Shown piece after piece: positions 17,089-25,521 of a stretch of DNA of 64,000 nucleotides. The position numbers and the translations under genes are program-made. Source of the stretch: Evansella caseinilytica (lineage in GTDB: Bacteria > Bacillota > Bacilli > Bacillales > Salisediminibacteriaceae); the NCBI RefSeq assembly GCF_900107275.1, contig NZ_FNPI01000026.1, forward strand, positions 1 through 64,000, given 5' to 3'. The stretch's first letter is position 1, and each line of letters begins with the position of its first letter. Under the pieces are notes generated by a model. That model was not told where the DNA came from. It did no database searches and saw only the letters and a program-made list of their open reading frames with translations.

Positions 17089-19152
17089 ATGTTAGATGAA
17101 AGGGCGTATATCATTATTCAGAAAATGTTAGAGCGGCCATTCATTGAAAAAAAGGATCTGCAAAAACAAACGAGTTTAACGCAAAGACAAATCGATTACA
17201 GCTTGGACAAAATTAACACCTGGCTATGCTCTAACCGTTATAAACCGATCATTTTAAATAATCACGATCAATTATCGGCTGATTATCAAACAAGAGAAAT
17301 ATTGCTAAAAGAAATTTCCAACAGCTTTCCCATCAATGAATATATTTTAAATCGGCAAGAAAGAGTGAAATTTATATATTTACTGCTTTTTTTGAACACA
17401 GAATATGTCTCTATGAATCACTTCACCACCGCATTAAAAGTCGGCAAAACAACGATAATGAATGATTTAAAGGCACTGGAAGTAAATCTGATGGAGAAGC
17501 AAATTTCCGTTGAATACAACAGAAAAAAAGGATATCAATTGGAAGGGGCAGAATTTTCCATTCGCTATTTAATGATGAGAATGATTTTTTTTGACCTGAA
17601 CGAAGACAACAACACGCAACTGCTGGATCATTTTTTACATACGAATCAGCTCGATGAGTATGAAGCCACCAAGAAAACCATTGTTCATTTATTAAAAAAA
17701 CATCATATTTCCTTTGTGGAAAATAGACTGACCGAGTTTATTTATTCCTTCCTTTTTATAAAAGAACGCTTAAAAAAAACAAGGATAAACACTGTTTCAG
17801 CCGATAAATTTACACCGCTGAAAAATATGAAGGAGTATGCATTTTCCAAGGAATTATTGCAATCCTTTCAATACGATAAGGAAGAAGGCATTTATTATTT
17901 ATCCGCATTGATATTAGGTTTGTCCATGGGAGAAACAAGCGAAAAAACTGCCGATTATGACACAATTATGAATCTCGTTGAACATATCAGAAACCGTTTC
18001 GAATCGTTTTCAGGCATACGTTTTGATCATCCGGAAAATGTAGCAAAACAGCTTTATCGCCATTTCCGCCCTGTGTATTACCGGCTCTATTTCAGATTTC
18101 CAATCGTTAATCCTCTTGGCGAAAAAATAAAAAAAGAATATCACAATTTATATCGGATCGTGCACGAAACATTAAAACCGATTGGTGCAATATTCGGCAG
18201 CGATATTCCGGAAGAAGAAGTAGCTTTTTTAACGATGCATTTTGCTTCGTTGGCGACGACTTTACATGATGAGAAAACGAAGCAAAAAGTGGCGTTGATC
18301 GTTTGTCCAAACGGTGTCGGCAGCTCCTCCATCACGTACACCGTTCTTCAATCCATTTTTCCTGAATTTCGATTTCTTGTTCCTATCGAGACGAGTGATA
18401 TTGAAAAAATGGATGGCCAATACGATGTTGTTTTTTCGACGGTTCCAAATATCCGTTTGTTTTATACAAAAAAACCAGTCTATATTGTTAGTCCAATTAT
18501 GAACTCGGCCGAAAAATATCGTCTAATACGCGATGTCTATACCGAAATCGGCAGCTCTTTTTTTAAATTGCCTAGCGTTGAATATATTATCCAAATTGTT
18601 GAAAAATATGCCAAAATAACCGATAAAGAACTATTAAAAAGGGAATTGTATAAATATTTCGTAATCAATGATAATATTTCGTTAGAAAAAGACCAGTATC
18701 CGAAACTGAGCGAAATGACATCTCCTACTCTCATTCAATTGAATATGACTGCCAATGACTGGCAGGAAGCAATTGCTGTTTCCGCCAAGCCCTTAGTGAA
18801 GGAACAACGAATAACGGAAGAGTATGTAGAAAAAATGATTGATAATGCTAACAAATCCGGCCCATATATGGTCATTATGAAACATGTGGCCCTCCCGCAT
18901 GCTCGGCCGGTGGACGGAGTAAAACAATTGTCCATAGGTATTACCGTGTTTAAGGACCCAATTTTTTTTGACAATCATGCGAGCAAACCGGTAAAATACG
19001 TCTTTTGTCTGGCGGCAATTGATCAGGAGAGGCACTTGAATGCCCTCTCCCAACTCGTTTTATTTCTAGAAAATGATGACTTCTACGCTCTATTAAACAA
19101 TAGCGAAGATGCAAAGGAAGTATATCATTATATATGTCAAAACGAAAGTTAG
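17089..19152 (+). CDS. PRD-containing transcriptional regulator with EIIB- and EIIA-like domains
   Basis: 687 residues, organised like MtlR/LicR activators. It has N-terminal helix-turn-helix domains (about 1-160), two PRD modules (about 165-390) with conserved His in YRHFRP and FLTMHFAS, a GatB-like EIIB domain with Cys in IVCPNGVGSSS (near 407), and a C-terminal EIIA domain (about 545-687) with His in KHVALPHA. PTS phosphorylation of these residues should switch its activity according to sugar supply. It closes the operon encoding the ascorbate-type PTS and aldolases, and so very probably controls it. The 183-bp gap before it holds one isolated family 1 MITE end (GTTGTTCAAAAAGG near 16929). 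Confidence 0.92.
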   Translation: MLDERAYIIIQKMLERPFIEKKDLQKQTSLTQRQIDYSLDKINTWLCSNRYKPIILNNHDQLSADYQTREILLKEISNSFPINEYILNRQERVKFIYLLLFLNTEYVSMNHFTTALKVGKTTIMNDLKALEVNLMEKQISVEYNRKKGYQLEGAEFSIRYLMMRMIFFDLNEDNNTQLLDHFLHTNQLDEYEATKKTIVHLLKKHHISFVENRLTEFIYSFLFIKERLKKTRINTVSADKFTPLKNMKEYAFSKELLQSFQYDKEEGIYYLSALILGLSMGETSEKTADYDTIMNLVEHIRNRFESFSGIRFDHPENVAKQLYRHFRPVYYRLYFRFPIVNPLGEKIKKEYHNLYRIVHETLKPIGAIFGSDIPEEEVAFLTMHFASLATTLHDEKTKQKVALIVCPNGVGSSSITYTVLQSIFPEFRFLVPIETSDIEKMDGQYDVVFSTVPNIRLFYTKKPVYIVSPIMNSAEKYRLIRDVYTEIGSSFFKLPSVEYIIQIVEKYAKITDKELLKRELYKYFVINDNISLEKDQYPKLSEMTSPTLIQLNMTANDWQEAIAVSAKPLVKEQRITEEYVEKMIDNANKSGPYMVIMKHVALPHARPVDGVKQLSIGITVFKDPIFFDNHASKPVKYVFCLAAIDQERHLNALSQLVLFLENDDFYALLNNSEDAKEVYHYICQNES

Positions 19153-19286
19153 TCGACTTCCAAGCATGAATTTCCATATCAGGTAATCAATAATCATCTC
19201 GTAGGAACTCGCTTCGGCACGCTGAACTTCAACGAATCAGGTGCATGTCTCAAGAAAGGGGGGCTGTCCTTATTGCTTCCCTTTAT

Positions 19287-19937
19287 TCATGAACCGTTAT
19301 CTTCTTTCGTATAGGTCATACAATAAACTTTCAGATTGCCGATATTCGTTTCCCTATTTAATGTAAATCCCCATTTTTTGTACAAGTGGATGTTCTTCCT
19401 ATTTTCCGTATCGAGTGCGATTCCCCGAGATTTTTCATCAGCATGCATTGCAGCAAAAAGGTGGTGAAGTAACCTGTTACCGACACCTTTGCCTTGAATG
19501 TTTGCATCCACACCGATCATGATCAGATAATAGTACGCCGTTGCTGGAGCTGGTAGTCTCGTCAAACGCATATAGTTATTGACGCGCAGTAATATTCGAA
19601 AAGGAAGACGAAAAGAAAATCGAAGCATACGTCGGGTCAGTCTCATTAATTCAGAAATGTTACGAAACTTCCCCTTCCATGACTTGACGTGATGCCGTTT
19701 TTCCACAACGTACGCGCCGCACAGGATGTCATTTTTAAAAATACCCCAAACCTCTTCTCCAGACAAAATGGAGCTTTTATCAAATATAAACGATACAAAT
19801 TCCTCTTTGGCTCTCCTATTGTACGCGGAATTGGCAAATAAGTAATCGAATAAAGGGTCGTGCTCAAAGGCTTTTGTCATAAGCGTTACAAATGACGGTT
19901 TAGCCGATTTTTCCAGCTGACGTATCTGATATGACAC
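19287..19937 (-). CDS. GNAT family N-acetyltransferase
   Basis: About 216 residues. The acetyl-CoA binding signature appears as GVDANIQGKGVGNRLLHHLF, with the usual following region for the C-terminal strand (IALDTENRKNIHLYKKWGF). The GTG at 19937 is preferred because GGGAGGGG lies immediately upstream; a GTG at 19961 overlaps the TGA of the upstream gene but has no binding site. It is co-directional with the membrane protein gene just upstream and probably co-transcribed. The acceptor substrate is unknown. Confidence 0.88.
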   Translation of the reverse strand: MSYQIRQLEKSAKPSFVTLMTKAFEHDPLFDYLFANSAYNRRAKEEFVSFIFDKSSILSGEEVWGIFKNDILCGAYVVEKRHHVKSWKGKFRNISELMRLTRRMLRFSFRLPFRILLRVNNYMRLTRLPAPATAYYYLIMIGVDANIQGKGVGNRLLHHLFAAMHADEKSRGIALDTENRKNIHLYKKWGFTLNRETNIGNLKVYCMTYTKEDNGS

Positions 19938-19957
19938 CTTATTCCCCTCCCTCTTTT

Positions 19958-20500
19958 TCACCGGCTACCGTAGTGATCAACACTGAAGCTGAACAACACT
20001 TTCAGCATAAACAGCAGGCTGACAATAAGCATGTAAGGCTCCATACACTCAAGCATTGGAATCCACGCCAGGCCGCCAGCCAACAGAACACCCGCCGTCA
20101 GCAATTGTTGCCCTCCTCTCAGCCCATTGACAAGAAATGCCCCTGCAATTGTATACGCCCACACCAGCACGGACGGCAAAATACTCGTATCCAATAAAAG
20201 CGCAACAACAATCAGATGAAAATGAATCGAGATGAACACGATTCGTTTTTTCTTATTTGACGAATAATAATTGCTTGTCGATGCTGTGAAGTTAGCAATG
20301 CATCCGGCAAAAATATCGAAAACCAGCAGATAAGCGAGCAGACTTCGCCAGACGGCAAGATCACGGTAACTTTGCGGATATATTAGCAACAACGCTGCTG
20401 TAAGCAAGCCGCCAAACGCAAAAATCATCATGACTCCAAAAAGACTTTGCTTTTCACCGAAAACTTCATGCAAAAACACCGGCATTCGGATTTGTTTCAT
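19958..20500 (-). CDS. Unknown integral membrane protein, about five helices
   Basis: 180 residues with about five hydrophobic segments, interrupted by a polar loop with SSNKKKR. I do not recognise the family. The ATG at 20500 was chosen because AAAGGAGAG lies directly upstream; the longer reading frame to 20674 has no start signal. Its start region faces a divergent TetR gene, with a pair of direct repeats in between, so it is the likely target of that regulator. It is followed, nearly overlapping, by an acetyltransferase gene. Confidence 0.75.
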   Translation of the reverse strand: MKQIRMPVFLHEVFGEKQSLFGVMMIFAFGGLLTAALLLIYPQSYRDLAVWRSLLAYLLVFDIFAGCIANFTASTSNYYSSNKKKRIVFISIHFHLIVVALLLDTSILPSVLVWAYTIAGAFLVNGLRGGQQLLTAGVLLAGGLAWIPMLECMEPYMLIVSLLFMLKVLFSFSVDHYGSR

Positions 20501-20517
20501 TTTTTTCTCTCCTTTTA

Positions 20518-20592
20518 TAGTTTTGTAGTGTTTTAATTTATTTACTATAAAAATATACACTAAACAACATCGGTTTTCAATAGTTTTGTAGT
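20518..20592. promoter_or_regulatory. Direct repeats in the divergent promoter region (probable TetR sites)
   Basis: TAGTTTTGTAGT occurs at 20518-20529 and again at 20581-20592, 63 bp or about six helical turns apart. AT-rich sequence lies between, including ACTATAAAAATATACACTA, whose parts resemble the inverted repeat half. The region separates the membrane protein gene (-) from a TetR gene (+). The spacing on one helix face suggests cooperative regulator binding. Confidence 0.5.
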
Positions 20593-20647
20593 AATCCAAT
20601 TGATTTGATCCAAAACATTGGATATACTTTCTTATGAGGTGAGTTAA

Positions 20648-21229
20648 ATGAACGGTTACGAACGCCGAAAACAAAAAAAGGCGGAGCAGATTTACGCAGC
20701 CGCTTTTGATTTAATAAGTAAGTTTGGTTATTCAAAGGTCAGTATCAATGAAATTGCCGCTATGGCCAAGGTGTCCCCAGCAACCATTTTTAATTATTTC
20801 GGGACGAAAGAGCAGCTGTACGCGGAAACGCTTGACTATTGGGTGGATAAACAAATAGAGGCATATGAGAATATCCTTGCTTCCACACGCTCTTTTCCAG
20901 ATAAAATCAAGGAAATTCTCTTACTGGAGGCGGACAATGTGAAAACATACTTTGATCATACGACAAGTCCATTGGACACTGAAACAAGCAGCTTTTTGCA
21001 AAGTGGCAGCGAGGAAAAAATCAAGCAATTTTTTATTAACATTGTTGAGCTTGGCAAGCAAGAGGGATACATCCGTCCGAATTATTCCGAAGACATCATT
21101 CAAGCCTATTTCAAAATGTACATTAATGAGTTTAGCAGGCTGCTTCAGCAAAAAAAGCAGGCAGAATCCACTCAGCAAATCGAACAACTCCTTCATCTGT
21201 TTTTTTATGGATTAATGGAAAAAAAATGA
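20648..21229 (+). CDS. TetR family transcriptional regulator
   Basis: 193 residues. The N-terminal helix-turn-helix reads FDLISKFGYSKVSINEIAAMAKVSPATIFNYFGTKEQLY, a clear TetR DNA-binding domain. The C-terminal ligand domain is helical and unassigned. The ATG follows GAGGTGAG. It is divergent from the membrane protein and acetyltransferase genes and probably represses them. After the stop codon there is no gene for about 700 bp. Confidence 0.9.
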   Translation: MNGYERRKQKKAEQIYAAAFDLISKFGYSKVSINEIAAMAKVSPATIFNYFGTKEQLYAETLDYWVDKQIEAYENILASTRSFPDKIKEILLLEADNVKTYFDHTTSPLDTETSSFLQSGSEEKIKQFFINIVELGKQEGYIRPNYSEDIIQAYFKMYINEFSRLLQQKKQAESTQQIEQLLHLFFYGLMEKK

Positions 21230-21438
21230 GCTCTTCCAAATACCTCGCCTCCTTTTCCGTAGGTGCAGCTTGCAGAGCAGAGCAATTTATCTATCGAGAT
21301 CGGTTCCGGAGCCATCAAATGATTTATACGAAGACATAACCGGAGTCAAGGCAACTAAAACTGTCATCATTCATGCCCGAAACGAGAGGCGAAGCCGGCG
21401 TACGGGAGTACGGGCAAGATTGGCTGTTTTTCGTTACC

Positions 21439-21646
21439 GAAATGACTTCTCAATCCAGCTTTCGTTCACGATTAGGCGCTATTCTTGAACGAAACGACCT
21501 CTCACCCGGACTTTCGTACATGATTAAGCGCTATTCTTGAACGAAATGCGTTACGTATCCAGCTTTCGTACATGATTAAGCGCTATTCTTTAACGAAATG
21601 ACTTCTCAATCCGGCTTTCGCGCACGATTAGGTAATATTTGTTACC
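21439..21646. repeat. 52-bp tandem repeat with internal inverted halves, 4 units
   Basis: Four units begin with GAAA(T/C)G at exactly 21439, 21491, 21543 and 21595. The start of a fifth unit is at 21647. Each unit holds an inward TTTCG(T)TC-like block about 21 bases in and the outward GAACGAAA at the boundary, so TTTCGTTCA and TGAACGAAA alternate around the array. It lies in the gene-free stretch 21230-21927 upstream of the PrpR-like regulator. Spacer sequences between the inverted blocks are similar, not unique, which argues against CRISPR. Function unknown. Confidence 0.9.
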
Positions 21647-21927
21647 GAAATGACTGCCGACGCTTTCCCTCTTTCCCAATTCCCTAGCTTGCGGGACCGG
21701 CTCTTCTCTTCCCACCTGATTCCCGACTTGACGGACACTTTTCTCTTCTCCAATTCCCTGTGCTTGGGGCACTTCGCAATTCAACTGCTGATGATGAAAA
21801 AAATTAAAAGCCTTGCACAACGTGGATAAATCCACTCGACACGACTCGGTTTCCACCTCCCGCCATGGACAGACAGTATTATCAAAGCTATAATAGCTAT
21901 AGCAAAATGCAACAGAGGTGTAGAGAT

Positions 21928-23718
21928 ATGAAAACAAATGTTTTATTTATTGCACCATACAGAGGGTTAAAAGAATTGGCACTTTCCTTGTCAGAGGGTC
22001 AGCCCGATATGGATATTATTGTAAAGGAAGCTGATTTAAGCGCTGCCATTCCCCTCATTAAGTTTTACGAGCAGCAAAATATTGATTTTATCATCAGTCG
22101 CGGCGGCACCGCCAAGCTAATCGAACAATATACACAAATTCCGGTAGTTGAAGTGAAAGTATCGGGCTACGATATTATCAGAACATTAACATTGATCAAA
22201 GATTACAAAATGAAAGTACAAATGATCGGATTCCCGAATATTTGTCAAGGTGTGCTCTCCATTGCCCAACTGCTGGACATGGATATCGCCTACACAACGA
22301 TACAACACGAAGGTGAAGTGGAAAATGCCGTGATGGAAGCCCGGAACAATGGCGCGCAAGTGCTTTTGGGAGACACGGTTACCGTCAGAACCGCACAACA
22401 GCACGGTTTGCAGGGAGTGATGATTACTTCCGGCAAAGAATCCGTTTTGGAAGCCTTTCAGCAAGTCATCGACATGGCGAAAGCGCTTGAGTCAAGAAGA
22501 AAACAGACCGCCGTATTTCATTCCCTCCTAGCACAGCATCACGACGGGATAGCCCTGTTTGAAGAGAACGGCGAATTCATTTTTTCCAATCAGACATTTA
22601 CCAGTGCATTGGAAAAGGAGCCAATGGATCAGCAGCAGACTGCCTTCAGCTTCCCGCAGGAATTAACCGCTTTTCTTCATCGGATACAATCCGGGGAAGT
22701 TGAGCAACACCAAAACGAAATCATCTCGATAAACGGGAAAACTTTCGTCATCAGCGGCGGCAATTTCCACTGTGAGGACAAGCTGTATTTGTACATCACC
22801 CTTTATCAGGAACAGTTAAACACAAAGGCCGAAACTGGGGTCAAGGTGTTACACAACCCGGTGTTTCCAACTTCCTTCGCCCAGATGGTAACAAGCAGCG
22901 CGCCGATGAAAGTCGTGATTGAAAAAGCAAAGGAGTTGGCAAAAAAGTCAATAAATATTGTGATTTACGGGGAAGATGGAACAGGCAAGCGGTTTGTGTC
23001 CCATGCTATCCACACAGCTGGCTGCAATCGCGACGGCGACTTCATCGAGATTGAAATTTCCGCTGCTCCTGATAAAAATATTTCAGCGATCATTCCAATG
23101 GTCAAGCAGTTGGAGAAGGGAACTATCTATATTAAAGGCGCCGAATATTTGCCCTTCGATGATCAGCAATGCATTGTCCAGCTTTCCAATGACAACTCAG
23201 AACTGAGATTTGTTTTTGCCTTTAATGAAAATCCTGATATGCTGACAAAAAATCAGCTTCTTATGAAACAATTCACGAAAAAAATCAATGCAGAATGGTT
23301 ATCCGTCCCGCCGCTGCGCGAACGCACGGCAGATATTGATGAATTAATTCGAATGTTCATTGCCTCTTATAATACTAAGTACGGCAAGCAAATCGTCGGT
23401 TTACGTCAAGACACCTTGAGTGAACTCCACGGAAACGACTGGAGCAAGGCAAATGTAACCGAATTAAAACAGACGATCAAAGACTTAGTGAAAGTTACTG
23501 AAGGTGACTATATTGAAAAAAAATATCTTCAGCTCATCGAAAACAGAAAAAGCGACAAGAAAACAAGTCAAAATAAAATCGATTTAACCAAAACACTGGA
23601 AGAAATAGAAAAAGACATTATATACCATGTACTGGAAGAAGAAAATATGAACCAGACACAGGCCGCCAAAAGACTCGGAATCAACCGGACTACCTTGTGG
23701 CGAAAATTAAAAGGCTGA
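21928..23718 (+). CDS. PrpR_N/degenerate AAA/Fis-HTH regulator of the threonate-type locus
   Basis: 596 residues. Residues 1-190 form a PrpR_N-type sensor domain, followed by a PAS-like stretch. The degenerate AAA+ region has Walker A GEDGTGKR (near 348-356). GTIYIKGAEYL replaces the usual GTLFLDE, so the Walker B acidic pair is lost, and there is no GAFTGA loop. A PPLRER segment is kept near 460. The C-terminus is a Fis-type helix-turn-helix (NQTQAAKRLGINRTTLWRKLK). Without GAFTGA it should not activate sigma-54 polymerase. The ATG follows AGAGGTG. It probably controls the kdgT-kinase-pdxA genes downstream, which have a sigma-A-type promoter. Confidence 0.88.
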   Translation: MKTNVLFIAPYRGLKELALSLSEGQPDMDIIVKEADLSAAIPLIKFYEQQNIDFIISRGGTAKLIEQYTQIPVVEVKVSGYDIIRTLTLIKDYKMKVQMIGFPNICQGVLSIAQLLDMDIAYTTIQHEGEVENAVMEARNNGAQVLLGDTVTVRTAQQHGLQGVMITSGKESVLEAFQQVIDMAKALESRRKQTAVFHSLLAQHHDGIALFEENGEFIFSNQTFTSALEKEPMDQQQTAFSFPQELTAFLHRIQSGEVEQHQNEIISINGKTFVISGGNFHCEDKLYLYITLYQEQLNTKAETGVKVLHNPVFPTSFAQMVTSSAPMKVVIEKAKELAKKSINIVIYGEDGTGKRFVSHAIHTAGCNRDGDFIEIEISAAPDKNISAIIPMVKQLEKGTIYIKGAEYLPFDDQQCIVQLSNDNSELRFVFAFNENPDMLTKNQLLMKQFTKKINAEWLSVPPLRERTADIDELIRMFIASYNTKYGKQIVGLRQDTLSELHGNDWSKANVTELKQTIKDLVKVTEGDYIEKKYLQLIENRKSDKKTSQNKIDLTKTLEEIEKDIIYHVLEEENMNQTQAAKRLGINRTTLWRKLKG

Positions 23719-23871
23719 TTTCCGACGGATCCGCTGTCGAAAATGGAAATAGTGGGAATGTACCAGCGGATAACCCTTCCTTTATGATAAAAAAATAAGA
23801 ATAACCAGTAAATTTCCCGCTGCCCATGCACACGATAAGGGTAAAGCAAGCTTCATCTTGGCTGTTTTTGA

Positions 23872-23911
23872 AAAACCTGTTTCAAGCTGCGCACAGTTTG
23901 AAACAGGTTTT
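23872..23911 (+). terminator. Terminator after the PrpR-like regulator gene
   Basis: AAAACCTGTTTCAA pairs perfectly with TTGAAACAGGTTTT across a short loop, followed by CCGTTTTC. It lies about 155 bp after the regulator stop codon and separates it from the permease promoter. Confidence 0.8.
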
Positions 23912-24189
23912 CCGTTTTCATATATACAACAAAGCAACAGCCGCCACATGTAAAAGGGATGCGCCCTCCCTCATGCACCATCGCTGTACCCCACAATTGA
24001 TTTTCAATTGATTTCGACTCAATTAGACCGGACTCAGATTCCCTCACTCTCTCGTATCACTCTCAGTTTTAAGTCCGCTAGTCATTAAAAATGACGAACG
24101 ACTCACTCGATGACATCTCAATTGCACCCACGATAAAACTATATAACTGTTTTAATTTGCAACATTATTACTTTCGAACCAAAAATATA

Positions 24190-24238
24190 TTGCTTTTTTA
24201 ATCCCTTAGCCCTATAATTCAACTTGTAATCGCTTTTA
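24190..24238 (+). promoter_or_regulatory. Sigma-A promoter and cre-like site before kdgT
   Basis: TTGCTT (24190-24195) and TATAAT (24213-24218) are separated by 17 bp, close to the sigma-A consensus. TGTAATCGCTTTTA at 24225-24238 fits the catabolite-responsive consensus TGWAANCGNTNWCA with one mismatch. It covers the expected transcription start, a position where CcpA represses. No sigma-54 (GG-N10-GC) promoter is visible here. Confidence 0.75.
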
Positions 24239-24305
24239 TTTTTGAAATTTCGGTGAATAGTGTTTTATTTTGCTACACACTTATTTTACGATAGGAGGAA
24301 GCGAA

Positions 24306-25289
24306 GTGAAAATTAAAGCGACGCTGGACAAAATTCCTGGAGGTATGATGGTAGTGCCGTTGCTGCTTGCAGCAACAATTAATACAATCGCCCCTGATCT
24401 GTTGAGAATTGGCAATTTTACACAGGCATTGTTTGTAGATAGTGCCAGTGCATTAATTGCCTTATTTCTTCTATGTGCCGGTGCACAAATTAATTTGCGC
24501 AATGTCGGAGTTTCCTTAGGAAAAGGAATGACATTGTTAGCTGTTAAATGGATCGTCGGAGCAACTGTCGGCTTCATCGCCTACTTGTTTGCCGGTGAAA
24601 ACGGACTGTTTTTAGGACTGGCGCCAATCGCGATCATCGCTGCCATGACAAACAGTAACGGCGGACTATATATGGCCGTTGTGGGACAGTACGGGAAAGA
24701 AGATGACAAAGCAGCTTATTCCATTCTGGCATTAAACGATGGACCGTTTTTGACAATGGTTGCCTTATCCATTTTTGGCGCCATGGGATTCGTTGACGGT
24801 TTATTCTCTCTTACATCCTTTATCTCTGTTTTATTGCCGATTGTTATCGGAATGGTTCTCGGAAACTTGGATTCGGAAATGCGAGAATTTTTAAGGAAAG
24901 GAAGCGATATGTTAATTCCGTTCTTTGCATTTGCGTTAGGAATGGGCATTGACTTTGCCGCCATTATCAACGGAGGCATCGGCGGTGTGTTGCTCGGTAT
25001 CATGACAGTCTTTTTCACAGGAACAGCCGGCTACTTTGTGTTTAAAGCCCTTCGTTGGAATCCGATCGTTGGCGCAGCGGAAGGTTCCACTGCTGGAAAT
25101 GCCGTTGCTACTCCGGCTGCGATCGCCGCTGCCAATGTCACTTTCGCCAGCACCGTCGATCTAGCAACGGTTCAAGTTGCCGCCAGTACGGTAACGACAG
25201 CGATTTTATTACCTTTATATATCGCCTTCCTTGTTAAAAGACTGGAGAAAAAAGGAAAACTGGCGCAATATATAAGTAAGAGTGCTTAA
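24306..25289 (+). CDS. kdgT: KdgT-family sugar acid permease
   Basis: 327 residues with about ten transmembrane segments; Gly-rich throughout. It matches the 2-keto-3-deoxygluconate permease family (IPGGMMVVPLLLAATINT at the N-terminus and a TNSNGGLYMAVVGQYG core). These are proton symporters for small sugar acids. Its place before a DUF1537 kinase and PdxA2 suggests it imports D-threonate or D-erythronate rather than 2-keto-3-deoxygluconate. The GTG at 24306 was chosen behind AGGAGG. Confidence 0.9.
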   Translation: MKIKATLDKIPGGMMVVPLLLAATINTIAPDLLRIGNFTQALFVDSASALIALFLLCAGAQINLRNVGVSLGKGMTLLAVKWIVGATVGFIAYLFAGENGLFLGLAPIAIIAAMTNSNGGLYMAVVGQYGKEDDKAAYSILALNDGPFLTMVALSIFGAMGFVDGLFSLTSFISVLLPIVIGMVLGNLDSEMREFLRKGSDMLIPFFAFALGMGIDFAAIINGGIGGVLLGIMTVFFTGTAGYFVFKALRWNPIVGAAEGSTAGNAVATPAAIAAANVTFASTVDLATVQVAASTVTTAILLPLYIAFLVKRLEKKGKLAQYISKSA

Positions 25290-25455
25290 AATGTGTATTC
25301 TAAAAGGCAAAGTTCGACTCGTTGCGGTCAATTCCGCTTAAGTACCACTCACGTCCTGTGAATAACGGCGGAATGTCGCCCGCTCCTAGCCAGCCTGAAA
25401 AGATCGCATCGTGGTTGTTCTAAAAGATAAAAAAACATCTTTTGGAACAACCACT
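25290..25455 (+). mobile_element. Degenerate MITE family 1 copy between kdgT and the kinase gene
   Basis: The left end ATGTGTATTCTAAAAGG and right end CTTTTGGAACAACCACT are decayed versions of the family 1 termini. The inside keeps the TGCGGTCAATTCC, CACGTCCTGTG and CAGCCTGAAAAGA blocks. It is about 166 bp, shorter than the 205-bp copies, and no target duplication is clear. The terminal hairpin lies just upstream of the kinase gene. Confidence 0.7.
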
Positions 25456-25521
25456 TCAAGTCAGACGAAAAATTTTTTTAAAACAACCGAAAAGCCCGGG
25501 CTTTTCTCAGAGGTGAAAGAT

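Noticed and set aside
21439-21646. CRISPR array
   Set aside because: The whole 52-bp unit is repeated, including the would-be spacers, and the blocks alternate in orientation.
24100-24305. Sigma-54 promoter for kdgT
   Set aside because: No GG-N10-GC pair with the right context was seen, a sigma-A promoter fits well, and the regulator lacks GAFTGA.
25411-25521. N-terminal extension of the DUF1537 kinase
   Set aside because: The extra codons come from MITE sequence; the family N-terminus IGIIADDLTG and a ribosome site fix the start at 25522.
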